DNA from: Brachybacterium sp. FME24
GTDB taxonomy: Bacteria > Actinomycetota > Actinomycetes > Actinomycetales > Dermabacteraceae
NCBI RefSeq assembly: GCF_014897705.1
Contig: NZ_JABUXV010000016.1
Span: 36,680 to 100,679, forward strand
Direction of reading: 5' to 3'
Length of the DNA stretch: 64,000 bases
Shown here: positions 52,607 through 61,481 of the stretch, one piece after another
Layout: every line of letters begins with the position of its first letter
Numbering within the stretch: the stretch's first letter is position 1
Program-made: the position numbers and the translations under genes
The notes under the pieces: model-generated
The model's input: only the letters and a program-made list of their open reading frames with translations
What the model was told of the DNA's origin: nothing
The model's database searches: none

Positions 52607-53687
52607 GAAGGTCGTTGGCCTCCTGCTCGGCGATGGTGGCGCGCACCCCGTCGGTGCCGTAGCCGCGCAGCACCAGACCACGCTCATCGGCGAAGGCCAC
52701 GAACTCCGAGCTGCGCTCCCGCACCGGGAAGTACACGAAGTTGCCGTGGGCGGAGGGCATCGTCCAGCCCTGAGCGGCGAGCGCGGCCAGCACCCGGGAG
52801 CGCTCGGTGCGGATCCATTCGGCGCGCCGGGCGAGCTCCTCGCGCACGTCGACCCCCAGGCTCGCGAGCGCCGCGGCCTGGGCGGGCATGCTGGCCCCGA
52901 AGGGCACGGTGACCTGGCTGAGGGCGCGAGCGAGCCGAGGATGCGCGACGGCGTAGCCGATGCGCAGGCCGGCCAGGCCCTGCAGCTTGGAGAAGGTGCG
53001 CAGCAGCACCACGTTGCCATGACGCCGGAAGATCCCGGCGGTGCCGGCGACCGTGGCCGGGTCGTGGAACTCTCGGTAGGCCTCATCGATCGCGACCACC
53101 ACCTCCGCCGGGACGCGGCCGAGGAACTCCTCGATCTGAGTCGTGGACAGCGAGGCACCGGTGGGATTGTTCGGAGTGCACAGGATGATCAGACGCGTGC
53201 GCTCGGTGATCGCGGCGGCCATCGCCTCGAGGTCGTACTCGAGCTCATCGGTCAGCGGCACCTGCACGCTGACGCCGCCATGGGACCCGACAAGGATCGG
53301 ATAGGCCTCGAAGGAGCGCCAGGGGTAGATGACCTCATCCCCTTCGCCGACGACGGCTCGCACGAGGTCACCGGTGACGGCGACCGACCCGGTCGACAGC
53401 GCGATCTGCGACGGGTCCACGCCGTGGCGGGCGCCGAGTTCGGCACGCAGCTCCAGGGCGGCGGCGTCGGGATACCGGTGGGACCCTTCGAGCGTGGCGA
53501 CGACGGCCTCGCGCACCGCTGCCACCGGAGGGAACGGGGACTCGTTCGACGACGCCTTGAAGCGGCGCTGCCCGTCGTCGACGGCCGGCCTGCCGGCGAC
53601 GTACGCGGGCAGGTCATCGAGAGTGGGGCGCAGTCGAATGGACTCGGTGGGTTCGGGATACCGGTCTGAGTCGGACGGGGAGGACAT
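52569..53687 (-). CDS. pat: Aromatic/histidinol-phosphate aminotransferase
   Basis: 372 aa PLP enzyme, fold type I. KASSNESPFPPVAAV near the N-terminus, LIILCTPNNPTGASLS (Asn-Pro loop), VVAIDEAYREF (Asp with the pyridine N), RTFSKLQGLAGLRIGYA with the Schiff-base Lys, and the C-terminal EANDLLIEIAG. The HisC-like aminotransferase branch with the short N-terminus seen here is Pat, which makes phenylalanine/tyrosine or, alternatively, histidinol phosphate. No other his genes are present. TACCCT 6 nt before the ATG indicates a leaderless mRNA. Confidence 0.88.
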   Translation of the reverse strand: MSSPSDSDRYPEPTESIRLRPTLDDLPAYVAGRPAVDDGQRRFKASSNESPFPPVAAVREAVVATLEGSHRYPDAAALELRAELGARHGVDPSQIALSTGSVAVTGDLVRAVVGEGDEVIYPWRSFEAYPILVGSHGGVSVQVPLTDELEYDLEAMAAAITERTRLIILCTPNNPTGASLSTTQIEEFLGRVPAEVVVAIDEAYREFHDPATVAGTAGIFRRHGNVVLLRTFSKLQGLAGLRIGYAVAHPRLARALSQVTVPFGASMPAQAAALASLGVDVREELARRAEWIRTERSRVLAALAAQGWTMPSAHGNFVYFPVRERSSEFVAFADERGLVLRGYGTDGVRATIAEQEANDLLIEIAGQWRERG

Positions 53688-53724
53688 GCCCTCAGGGTAG
53701 GCCGATCCCCGTCAGGCCCCTCCC

Positions 53725-54594
53725 TCAGGACAGCAGCCGGACGATCTCCTGCACCACGAGCTCCGGCTCGGACACGGGAATCAGGTGCCCCGAGCGTTCC
53801 GCGGCGACGAACCGGCCCCTCTCCTGACTCGTGGCCCGGCCGCGGTGCGCGGCGGTGAGCTCCTCGCGCCGTCGACGTCCGAGTCCCTCGGGAAGTCGAC
53901 CGGACAGGACCGTCGTCGGGACGTCCGCGCTCTCGGGCGGGTCGAGGCGCAGCCCCCTCAGACCCTGGATGAGGTGGGCGGATTCTGCGCGCACCACCTT
54001 CGCGTACTCCGGCGTCGAGACGGCGGCGATGAACTCGGTCCGGAAGGGCTCGGGCAGGTCAGGCGCCGCGGCGCGCTGCAGCGGACCGAGCAGTCCCAGC
54101 CGAGCGAGCGCAGGCAGGATCACGCCCTGGGCACGGGTCGTGACGTGCACCGTACGGGTGAAGTACAGGTCGGCCAGCTCATCGGTGGGGTCCACCAGCA
54201 CCATCCCGATCGACGTCGCGCCGCGGTCCCGGAGCATCGCGGCGGCGAGCCGCACGATCGGACCGCCCCAGCTGTGGCCCACCAGGACGAGGCGCTCATG
54301 CCGGTGCGCGGCGACCACAGCCATCAGGTCCTGGACCAGGCGGGCGAGATCCCGCGGGCCGGGCGCCGGATCGCTCGTCCCGTAGCCCGCCCGGTCATAG
54401 GCCACCGTGCGCACGCCCGGCGGCAGGTGGTCCAGCACGCCTCCCCAGCCGGCGGCGGTGGCCCCGAGGCCGGCCTCGAGCACCACCAGATCAGGACCGT
54501 CACCGCGGACGATCGTGCGCAGGCAGCGCCCGTCGGCCGTGCGGAGGGTGTCAGCAGTCCGGGACGTGGAGGAGCGGGGCTGCGACGGCGACAT
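53725..54594 (-). CDS. Alpha/beta-hydrolase
   Basis: 289 aa from the ATG at 54594. Nucleophile elbow GHSWGGP (Ser), acid Asp in VLVDPTDE, and His in AERSGHLIP near the C-terminus complete the triad. LVVLEAGLGATAAGWGG carries the oxyanion Gly-Leu-Gly. Family covers esterases, lipases and peroxidase-like hydrolases. The first 20 residues are Ser/Thr/Arg-rich. Divergent from the following small membrane gene. Confidence 0.85.
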   Translation of the reverse strand: MSPSQPRSSTSRTADTLRTADGRCLRTIVRGDGPDLVVLEAGLGATAAGWGGVLDHLPPGVRTVAYDRAGYGTSDPAPGPRDLARLVQDLMAVVAAHRHERLVLVGHSWGGPIVRLAAAMLRDRGATSIGMVLVDPTDELADLYFTRTVHVTTRAQGVILPALARLGLLGPLQRAAAPDLPEPFRTEFIAAVSTPEYAKVVRAESAHLIQGLRGLRLDPPESADVPTTVLSGRLPEGLGRRRREELTAAHRGRATSQERGRFVAAERSGHLIPVSEPELVVQEIVRLLS

Positions 54595-54658
54595 GCACCG
54601 ATCCTGCCATGAGGTTTTCCCCCGTGCGCCGGCGACGACCGGCTGGAATGATGGGGGC

Positions 54659-55072
54659 ATGCGACTTCTCGGACACGTCATCGTCACCGGCCTCGCGCTG
54701 TGGGTCACTGCCCTGATCCTGCCCGGAATGCATCTGGGCGACGACAGCTCCGCCCTGCTCACCCAGGTCCTCACCATCGCCGCGATCGCGGTGATCCTGG
54801 CACTGATCAACACGATCGTCCGACCGATCCTGTCGTTCCTCACCTTCCCCATCACCTGCGTGACCCTCGGGCTGTTCCAGCTCGTCATCAACACGCTGAT
54901 GCTGCTGCTGACCAGCTGGATCTCCGGAATGCTCGGACTGACCCTGGAGTTCGACACCTTCTGGTGGGCGCTGCTGGCCGGCGTGATCATCGGCATCCTC
55001 TCGGCGATCGTCGAAGCGATCACGGGTCTCGGCGAGAACCGCGGGGACCGCCGCTACGAGGTCCGCGACTGA
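54659..55072 (+). CDS. Four-TM phage-holin-family (superfamily IV) protein
   Basis: 137 aa from the ATG at 54659 with GGGGG just upstream. Four TM helices: LLGHVIVTGLALWVTALILP, VLTIAAIAVILALINTIVRPIL, TCVTLGLFQLVINTLMLLLT and WWALLAGVIIGILSAIVEAI. The NTIVRPILSFLTFPIT segment is diagnostic of the mycobacterial four-TM holin family, common in actinobacterial chromosomes. It is not evidence for a prophage here. Function unknown. Confidence 0.85.
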   Translation: MRLLGHVIVTGLALWVTALILPGMHLGDDSSALLTQVLTIAAIAVILALINTIVRPILSFLTFPITCVTLGLFQLVINTLMLLLTSWISGMLGLTLEFDTFWWALLAGVIIGILSAIVEAITGLGENRGDRRYEVRD

Positions 55073-55157
55073 GCCCGGCGGTCACCGGTCCGGTCCGCGC
55101 GCGGCGGCGCTGAGACGCCCTCCCCGCGCCGCCTGAAGATTCTGGGAGAATGGGACC

Positions 55158-56585
55158 ATGGCTCATTCCTTCGCGGACATCACGCCGCCGATCGCCCTGA
55201 CCCCCCTCGACGGCCGCTATCGCGCGCAGGCCGCTCCCCTGGTCGACCACCTCTCGGAGGCCGCCCTGAATCGCGCCCGCCTGGTGGTGGAGACCGAGTG
55301 GATGATCCATCTGCTCGATACCGAGGTCATCCCGGAGCTGCGCACCCTCACCGAGGGTGAGCGGGCCCTGCTGCGTGCCATCCCCGAGGACTTCGGCGCC
55401 GAGGGGATCGCCGAGCACGCCGAGATCGAGCGTGAGACCGTCCACGACGTCAAGGCGATCGAGTACTACATCAAGCGTCGCCTGGCCGGCACCAGCCTCG
55501 AGCCGCTGGCCGAGGTGGTGCACATCTACTGCACCAGCGAGGACGTCAACAACCTCTCCTACGCGCTGATGATCCAGGGCGCCGTGAAGCAGGTGTGGCT
55601 GCCCGCTCTCGGCGAGGTGATCGACGACCTCACCTCCCTCGCGCGCACCACCGCAGAGGTGCCGATGCTCTCGCGCACCCACGGCCAGCCCGCCACCCCG
55701 ACCACGCTCGGCAAGGAGATGGCAGTCTTCGCGCACCGGCTGCGCCGCCAGGCCCGTCGGATCGCGGCCGACGAGATCCTCGGCAAGATCAACGGCGCCA
55801 CCGGCACCTACGCCGCCCACGCCGTCGCCGTGCCCTCGGCCGATTGGGAGCAGGTCTCGCGCACCTTCGTCGAGCACCTCGGTCTCACCTGGAATCCGCT
55901 GACCACCCAGATCGAGTCCCACGACTGGCAGGCCGAGGTGTATGCGGACATCGCCCGCGCCGGCCGCATCCTGCACAACCTGGCCACCGACATCTGGACC
56001 TACATCTCGATGGGCTACTTCCGTCAGCGGCTCTCGGCCCAGGGCGGCACCGGCTCCTCGACGATGCCCCACAAGGTCAACCCCATCCGCTTCGAGAACG
56101 CCGAGGCGAACCTCGAGATCTCCGGAGCGCTGCTGGATTCGCTCGGCCAGACGCTGGTCACCTCGCGCCTGCAGCGCGACCTCACCGACTCCACCACCCA
56201 GCGCAACGTGGGGCCGGCGCTGGGCCACTCGCTGCTGGCGATCTCGAACCTGCGACGCGGCCTGGCGGGCCTGGATGTCGATGCCGACGCGATGGCCGCG
56301 GACCTCGAGGGCAACTGGGAGGTGCTCGGCGAGGCCGTGCAATCCGTGATGCGCACCCTCGGCGTGCAGGGTGCGACCGGTATGGACAACCCCTACGAAC
56401 GGCTGAAGGATCTCACCCGTGGCCACCGCGTGACCGGTGACGGGATGCGCGAGTTCATCGGGGGCCTCGGCCTGCCGGACGCCGAGCGTGAGCGCCTGTT
56501 GGCGCTGAGCCCGCACAGCTACACCGGCTATGCCGCCGGCCTGGTGACTCACCTGGACGATGCCGACCACGGGGCTCAGGCGTGA
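55158..56585 (+). CDS. purB: Adenylosuccinate lyase
   Basis: 475 aa. Fumarase/aspartase superfamily signature GSSTMPHKVNPIRFE at about residue 298, with the catalytic Ser in the loop. LSRTHGQPATPTTLGKEMAV and TSEDVNNLSYALM carry the other conserved active-site residues. It cleaves succinyl-AICAR and adenylosuccinate to fumarate plus AICAR or AMP. A GGGAG element is 7 nt before the ATG. The stop overlaps csoR (GTGA), giving a coupled gene set. Confidence 0.96.
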   Translation: MAHSFADITPPIALTPLDGRYRAQAAPLVDHLSEAALNRARLVVETEWMIHLLDTEVIPELRTLTEGERALLRAIPEDFGAEGIAEHAEIERETVHDVKAIEYYIKRRLAGTSLEPLAEVVHIYCTSEDVNNLSYALMIQGAVKQVWLPALGEVIDDLTSLARTTAEVPMLSRTHGQPATPTTLGKEMAVFAHRLRRQARRIAADEILGKINGATGTYAAHAVAVPSADWEQVSRTFVEHLGLTWNPLTTQIESHDWQAEVYADIARAGRILHNLATDIWTYISMGYFRQRLSAQGGTGSSTMPHKVNPIRFENAEANLEISGALLDSLGQTLVTSRLQRDLTDSTTQRNVGPALGHSLLAISNLRRGLAGLDVDADAMAADLEGNWEVLGEAVQSVMRTLGVQGATGMDNPYERLKDLTRGHRVTGDGMREFIGGLGLPDAERERLLALSPHSYTGYAAGLVTHLDDADHGAQA

Positions 56586-56953
56586 TGAGCACCGACGACG
56601 GCGACCTCGGCGCCGCGGACAGCGCACCCCCGGTGCCACCCGCGCAGCCCGGTGACCACGGCACGCACGGCGATCCCGGATACCAGGGGAAGAAGTCGCC
56701 GTACTTGCGCCGCCTGAAGCTCATCGAGGGTCAGGTGCGCGGAGTCCATCGCATGGTGGAGGACGACACCTACTGCATCGACGTGCTGACCCAGATCTCC
56801 GCGGTCACCAAGGCCCTCGAATCGGTGGCCCTCGGCCTGGTCGACGACCACATCCATCACTGCGTGCACGACGCCGCGACCTCGGGCGACCGTGAGGAGC
56901 TGGACCGCAAGATGGACGAGATCATGGGCGCCGTCAAGCGGCTCATGAAGTGA
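56582..56953 (+). CDS. csoR: CsoR-type copper-sensing repressor
   Basis: 123 aa. It starts with GTG at 56582 inside the purB stop, or ATG at 56585. After a 40-residue Pro/Gly-rich leader comes the all-helical CsoR/RcnR domain with RLKLIEGQVRGVHRMVEDD. The Cu(I)-ligand set C65-H90-C94 (TYCIDVL, DDHIHHCVH) matches the C-H-C of M. tuberculosis CsoR in spacing (25, 4). It probably represses a copper efflux gene. No copper exporter is adjacent; copD-ctaG is 20 kb away. Confidence 0.93.
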   Translation: MMSTDDGDLGAADSAPPVPPAQPGDHGTHGDPGYQGKKSPYLRRLKLIEGQVRGVHRMVEDDTYCIDVLTQISAVTKALESVALGLVDDHIHHCVHDAATSGDREELDRKMDEIMGAVKRLMK

Positions 56954-57639
56954 GTTCGGACCTGGGCGCCTCGCCGCCGGAGTCGCTGCCGCTGCCCCGG
57001 ACGTTCTTCGACCGGCCCGTGCTCGAGCTGGGCCCGCTGCTGCTGGGCTGCGTGCTCGTCGGCCGCGGCGTCGCGCTGCGGATCACCGAGGTCGAGGCGT
57101 ACGTCGGCGCGGAGGATCCCGGTTCGCACGCCTACCGGGGGCCCACCGCTCGCAATGCCACCATGTTCGGCGAGCCGGGGCATCTGTACGTGTACCGGCA
57201 CATGGGGCTGCATTCGTGCATGAACATCGTCGCCGACACGGAGGGCACGGGCACCGGGTGCCTGATCCGGGCCGGCGAGATCATCGACGGGACCGACCTG
57301 GCCTTTTCCCGCCGCCGCGCGGGCGGGGTGTGCCGCACCGAGCGGGATCTGGCGCGGGGCCCGGGGCGGGCCACCGTGGCCTGCGGGATCACCTTCGAGG
57401 ACGACGGGCTGGACCTGTGCGAACAGAACAGCGGCATGCACCTGCGGGGACGCCTGGATCCCGTCGACCGGGCCGACGGCGAGCGGCCGGGCGAGGAGCC
57501 CTTCATGCCGCATCCGCACCTGGCGGTGGGGCCGCGCATCGGCCTGCGCGAGGAGGCCTCGCATCCCGAGCTCTACCCGTGGCGGTACCGGATCGCCGGG
57601 GACCTGACCGTCTCCGGACCCGGTGCGCTGAACCGCTGA
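56950..57639 (+). CDS. mpg: 3-methyladenine DNA glycosylase (AAG/MPG family)
   Basis: 229 aa from a GTG that overlaps the csoR stop. Signature TEVEAYVGAEDPGSHAYRG, which holds the catalytic Glu, and YVYRHMGLHSCMNIV. The C-terminal QNSGMHLRGRLDP-like segment and GPRIGLREEASHPELYPWRYRI complete the family fold. It excises alkylated bases in repair. Coupled downstream of csoR and purB without an evident functional link. Confidence 0.93.
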   Translation: MSSDLGASPPESLPLPRTFFDRPVLELGPLLLGCVLVGRGVALRITEVEAYVGAEDPGSHAYRGPTARNATMFGEPGHLYVYRHMGLHSCMNIVADTEGTGTGCLIRAGEIIDGTDLAFSRRRAGGVCRTERDLARGPGRATVACGITFEDDGLDLCEQNSGMHLRGRLDPVDRADGERPGEEPFMPHPHLAVGPRIGLREEASHPELYPWRYRIAGDLTVSGPGALNR

Positions 57640-57705
57640 GCACGGTCAGCGGCTGATCCGTCAGTGGTCAGCGGCTCAGCAGTCAGCGGCCAGCGACTCA
57701 GCACC
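57640..57705. repeat. Degenerate GTCAGCGGCT tract
   Basis: Repeated GTCAGCGGCT/GTCAGTGGTC/CTCAGC-type words fill the gap between mpg and the convergent SDR gene. Low-complexity direct repeat; no coding or terminator signal. Confidence 0.4.
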
Positions 57706-58431
57706 TCAGCGGGGTCGGATCGAGACCGAGTCGAGGGATGCGTCCGCCGGGAGGCGCAGCGCGAGCCCCACGGTGGCGGCGACCGACGTGGGCTGCAGAT
57801 AGTTCTCCTCCTCGTACTCGCCGCCCTCATAGGAGCGCAGCTCACGCTGCATGTCCGTGGCCACACGGCCCGGATGGATCGAGGTGACCCGCACGCCGTG
57901 GTCCCGTTCCTCGGCCCGCAGCGAATCGGCGAGGCCGCGCATCGCGAACTTCGAGGCGCTGTACGCCCCGCGGGTGCGCACGGCATTGATTCCGGAGCCG
58001 GAATTGATCATCACCACGGTGCCGCCCGCGGCGCGCAGAGCAGGCAGCAGCAGTCGGGTCAGCTCGGCGACGGCCACCACATTGATCTCGAAGGACTGTG
58101 ACCACTGCTGCGGTGCGGACTCCTCGACGGTGCCGTTGGCGAGGATCCCCGCGGAATGGACGACGCCGGCGAGGCCGCCTGAGAGGTCGAGGCCGTTCAC
58201 GGCGTGGGCGACGTTCTCGTAGTCAGTGAGCTCGGCGACGAAGGTCTCGGCCGAGGGGAACTGCGCGGCGAGCTCGGCGAGCGCCTGCTCGTCGCGACCG
58301 CCCAGGATGAGGTGGTGGTCCGTGGCGAGCTCGTCGGCGACGGCGCGGCCGATCCCCCGATTGGCCCCGGTGATCAGCACGGCGGGACGGGATCCGCTGG
58401 TGGCGGCCTGGTTCTGCGAAGGATCAGTCAT
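57706..58431 (-). CDS. Short-chain dehydrogenase/reductase
   Basis: 241 aa. TGANRGIGRAVADEL is the cofactor loop, NSGSGINAVR supplies the Ser, and YSASKFAMRG has the catalytic Tyr-x3-Lys. The cofactor is probably NADP(H) because of Arg at the first loop. Substrate unknown. The ATG at 58431 lacks a strong SD. Transcribed alone. Confidence 0.9.
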   Translation of the reverse strand: MTDPSQNQAATSGSRPAVLITGANRGIGRAVADELATDHHLILGGRDEQALAELAAQFPSAETFVAELTDYENVAHAVNGLDLSGGLAGVVHSAGILANGTVEESAPQQWSQSFEINVVAVAELTRLLLPALRAAGGTVVMINSGSGINAVRTRGAYSASKFAMRGLADSLRAEERDHGVRVTSIHPGRVATDMQRELRSYEGGEYEEENYLQPTSVAATVGLALRLPADASLDSVSIRPR

Positions 58432-58592
58432 GCTCTGAGTCTGTCACGGAGTGGGTTGCGCAGTGTGCTGAAGAGTGTGCTGACGAGTGCATCGGGGGGA
58501 CTGCCACGAAGGACCCTGGACAGCGCTATGACCGTTTCTGGGCGGGGCTCGGACCGCTTCGGGCCGTCGCAGGCCGCCTCGGCGGTGCGATC

Positions 58593-59363
58593 ATGGACGA
58601 CGTGCAGACCGTGACTCCGAGCAGGACCTGGGTGCGGGTCGAGGTGATCGTCGTCCTCGCCCTCTCCCTGGGGCGCAGCGCCGTGTATTCGCTGATCGCG
58701 CTGGTGCAGGCCCTCGCCGCGGGGCCGCTGTCCACCCAGTCGACGTCGCTGAACGAATCGATCCGCGAGAACCCGTGGCTGGATCTCTTCTACCAGCTGC
58801 TCTCGATCGCGTTCGCGCTGGTCCCCGTCGTGCTCGTGGTGCTGTTGCTCGCGCTCACCGCCGGTTCACTCGCGCAGGCCTTGAAGGACCTGGGACTGGA
58901 CGTCGGCCGGCTCGGAAAGGACCTGGCCTGGGGGGTGGCGATCACGGCCGGGATCGGGCTGCCCGGGCTGGCGGTGTACTACGTCGGCCGCGCGATCGGG
59001 GCGACCGTCGAGGTGATCCCTGCGGCGTTGGACACCCACTGGTGGACGGTGCCCGTGCTCGTGCTGCACGCGCTGAAGAACGCGGTGCTCGAAGAGGTCA
59101 TCGTCGTCGGTTACCTCTACCAGCGGCTGGAGCGGCTGGGCTGGTCGGGCCGGAAGATCATCGTCGTTTCCGCGGTGCTGCGCGGCGCCTATCACACGTA
59201 CCAGGGGGTGGGCCCGGGCCTCGCGAATCTCGCGATGGGCCTGGTGTTCGGCGAGCTCTACCGCCGCACGCGACGCACGATGCCGCTGGTGGTCGCGCAC
59301 ACCCTGATCGACGTGTTCGCCTTCGTGGGCTACGCCCTGCTGAAGGACTTCATCGCCACCTGA
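58593..59363 (+). CDS. CPBP-family intramembrane metalloprotease
   Basis: 256 aa, 7-8 TM helices. LEEVIVVGYLYQRLERLG has the Glu pair (about residue 167), AVLRGAYHTYQG the His and VVAHTLIDVFAF the last His, so the CPBP metal site is intact. It differs from the enzyme at 48 kb, showing two such proteases in the window. Start ATG 58593; no strong SD visible. Downstream 114 bp separates it from the convergent rhodanese gene. Confidence 0.85.
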   Translation: MDDVQTVTPSRTWVRVEVIVVLALSLGRSAVYSLIALVQALAAGPLSTQSTSLNESIRENPWLDLFYQLLSIAFALVPVVLVVLLLALTAGSLAQALKDLGLDVGRLGKDLAWGVAITAGIGLPGLAVYYVGRAIGATVEVIPAALDTHWWTVPVLVLHALKNAVLEEVIVVGYLYQRLERLGWSGRKIIVVSAVLRGAYHTYQGVGPGLANLAMGLVFGELYRRTRRTMPLVVAHTLIDVFAFVGYALLKDFIAT

Positions 59364-59477
59364 GCGGTGAGGTGCTCACGCGCCGAGTGGTCAGAGGACT
59401 GCGGCTCGAGGACAGCGGACCGCCGACTGCTATCAGAAGTCGTCGGCCTGCGGTGAAGAGACGTCGGTCAGAGCCGA

Positions 59478-59804
59478 TCAGAGAATGAAGGCCTCGCCCT
59501 CGCCCTCAGATTCGAGCGGCAGGCCGGACTCGAACCACATGTCCATCCCACCGGCGACGTTGATCGCATCGAAGCCGTTCGCATTCAGCCACTGTGAAAC
59601 CTGGAAGCTGCGACCACCAGTGCGGCAGACGATGTAGAGGTCGGCATCGTCCTCGGGGAGCTTGTCGAGGCTCTCCAGCAAGATGCTCGCCGGCAGGTGC
59701 TGGGCGGTGGGCGCATGGCCCGCGTCCCATTCGGACTGCTCGCGCACATCGATCAGATGCGCACCCTCGGGGACGGCGTTCGGGGCGACAGACTCGAGAT
59801 TCAT
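59478..59804 (-). CDS. Rhodanese-like domain protein
   Basis: 108 aa, one rhodanese domain. VAPNAVPEGAHLIDVREQSE is the N-terminal motif and IVCRTGGRS the active-site loop with the catalytic Cys. Cytoplasmic sulfur carrier or sulfurtransferase. TAGGCT ends 6 nt before the ATG, so the mRNA is likely leaderless, though GGAGCC also stands there. Confidence 0.92.
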   Translation of the reverse strand: MNLESVAPNAVPEGAHLIDVREQSEWDAGHAPTAQHLPASILLESLDKLPEDDADLYIVCRTGGRSFQVSQWLNANGFDAINVAGGMDMWFESGLPLESEGEGEAFIL

Positions 59805-59927
59805 GGCTCCAGCCTAGTTGCCGCGCGGGCCTGGTGCGAGGACGAGCGGCCGGCCCGGGAAGGGGTCGGCCGCTCGCGTTCTCGGAGCCGGTCTGTCCGG
59901 CCTGCGCTGCTCAGCAGCGTGCATTGC

Positions 59928-61259
59928 TCAGGCGGCGCGCATCGCGTATCGCTTCACCAGCGGCGAGCCCACCAGCACGGCAAGGATCACGAGCGCGTAC
60001 GCGCCGAGCACGGACGCGAGGTACTGCACGGCCGCCATCGGATCGCTCGGGGCGCCGAAGACCGTCGTCAGCACCAGGAGTGCGGTGCCCGTGGCGATGA
60101 TCGAGCTGAGACCGACGGGGACGGCGATCTCGGCGAGGCGGGCACGATGCAGCTGGCCCACCTCGGCGCCGGCGATGTGCTGGGCGCGCAGCCGCGGGGC
60201 CTGGTCGATGACCCGGGCGGTCTGGACGACGCCGGTGCTGACCGCGGCGAGCACCGCGGCGATCCCCAGGGTGAGCAGGCCGCCGGTGGTCATGGCGGTG
60301 AACATCATCGCGTCCTCGGGGCTGGAGGCCTCCCCCAGGGTCGCGATTATGGTCAGGAAACCGGCGATGACCAGCGCGAAGGTGATACCTGCGACGGCTC
60401 GCCACCCGGCCCGGGGGTCTCCGGCGAGGCGGCGTGCGCCCACCAGCAGCGAGGGCGTCGGGGCGATCTTGGCGAGGACGAGTGCGGTGACCCAGACGAT
60501 GAAGGGTCCCACCACGTTGATCCCGGCAACGATCGCCCCGATGAACAGGATCATGATCGCGACCCCGACCGAGCCCAGCAGCACACCGCCCATGTTCATG
60601 AAGATCATGAAGCCCACGATCAGGACTGCCCAGATCACCAGGCGGACGACGGACAGGCGCACCACCCGGGAGCCACGGGCGACTCCCAGCGGGCTGAGGA
60701 CCACTCCGGCCAGCGATACCGCGGCAGACCCCGCAGCGATCAGCACCAGGGCGACCACCAGCAGCGGGTACACCCACCACGGCAGCAGCAGCTCCGCGAC
60801 GGTGAAGGGGGTGATGCCGAAGTCGAGCCGGGCCAGCGCAGGGGTCACCGCCAGGTGCGCCCCCAGGCCGAGGACCGCCCCGAGCAGCGACTGCGCGGCG
60901 ACGTCGAGCACGGCCACCGAGCCGACCTGGCCGCCGGTGCCACCCACCAGGCGCATCGTGGCGAGGTCCTGCTCGCGGCGGGCGAGGGACAGGCGGGCCG
61001 CCGATCCGCCCAGCCCCACGGCGCTGGGGACCAGCAGCGCCGAGGCGAACACTGCGAAGATCAGCAGGAACCGCATGATCGAGGCCTCGCCCGTCATGGG
61101 CGTCCCTCCGGACGGGGTGCGAGCGGCGAAGGCGGCGGCCCCGCCGACGACGGTCGCGGTGATCGCGGTGGCGGCGGTGAAGGCGATGACGGGGAGGATG
61201 TCTGCCAGGGCGCCGCGGCGGCGCAGCAGCAGGGGCGCGGTGGCCAGCAGCGCGTTCAT
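59928..61259 (-). CDS. FtsX-like ABC transporter permease, copy 1
   Basis: 443 aa. Ten or so TM helices in two halves: an N-terminal set with LVPSAVGLGGSAARLSLARREQDLATMRLVGGT and a C-terminal set with LTLGIAAVLAAVSTGVVQTARVIDQAPRLRA, the FtsX-like cytoplasmic coupling loops. ATGA overlap with its ATPase upstream. The family exports lipids, peptides or antimicrobials from the membrane. Near-identical to the permease at 62272. Confidence 0.88.
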   Translation of the reverse strand: MNALLATAPLLLRRRGALADILPVIAFTAATAITATVVGGAAAFAARTPSGGTPMTGEASIMRFLLIFAVFASALLVPSAVGLGGSAARLSLARREQDLATMRLVGGTGGQVGSVAVLDVAAQSLLGAVLGLGAHLAVTPALARLDFGITPFTVAELLLPWWVYPLLVVALVLIAAGSAAVSLAGVVLSPLGVARGSRVVRLSVVRLVIWAVLIVGFMIFMNMGGVLLGSVGVAIMILFIGAIVAGINVVGPFIVWVTALVLAKIAPTPSLLVGARRLAGDPRAGWRAVAGITFALVIAGFLTIIATLGEASSPEDAMMFTAMTTGGLLTLGIAAVLAAVSTGVVQTARVIDQAPRLRAQHIAGAEVGQLHRARLAEIAVPVGLSSIIATGTALLVLTTVFGAPSDPMAAVQYLASVLGAYALVILAVLVGSPLVKRYAMRAA

Positions 61260-61481
61260 CGGGTCACCGCCGCATCCTGCGTGGCCTGAGCGTTCTGCGC
61301 GTCGGGACGCACGAACTCCTGGGCGATGCGGCCGTCGCGCATGGCGACCGTGCGGCGGCAGATCGCGGCGACCTTCGTATCGTGGGTGACCATCACCAGG
61401 CTGGCGCCGGAGTCGCGGCAGGACTCCACCAGGATCTCGAGAACGGACTGGCCGGTGGTCTGGTCGAGAGCGCCGGTGGGC
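59928..61481 (-). repeat. Segmental duplication, copy 1
   Basis: Near-identical to 62272-63945: permease and the C-terminal part of its ATPase. Long identical runs begin at the permease stop codon (both preceded by GCTCA) and end in GCGCCGGTGGGC. Confidence 0.85.

Noticed and set aside
54659..55072. Prophage marker (holin)
   Set aside because: The four-TM holin family is common in actinobacterial chromosomes, and no other phage genes surround it.
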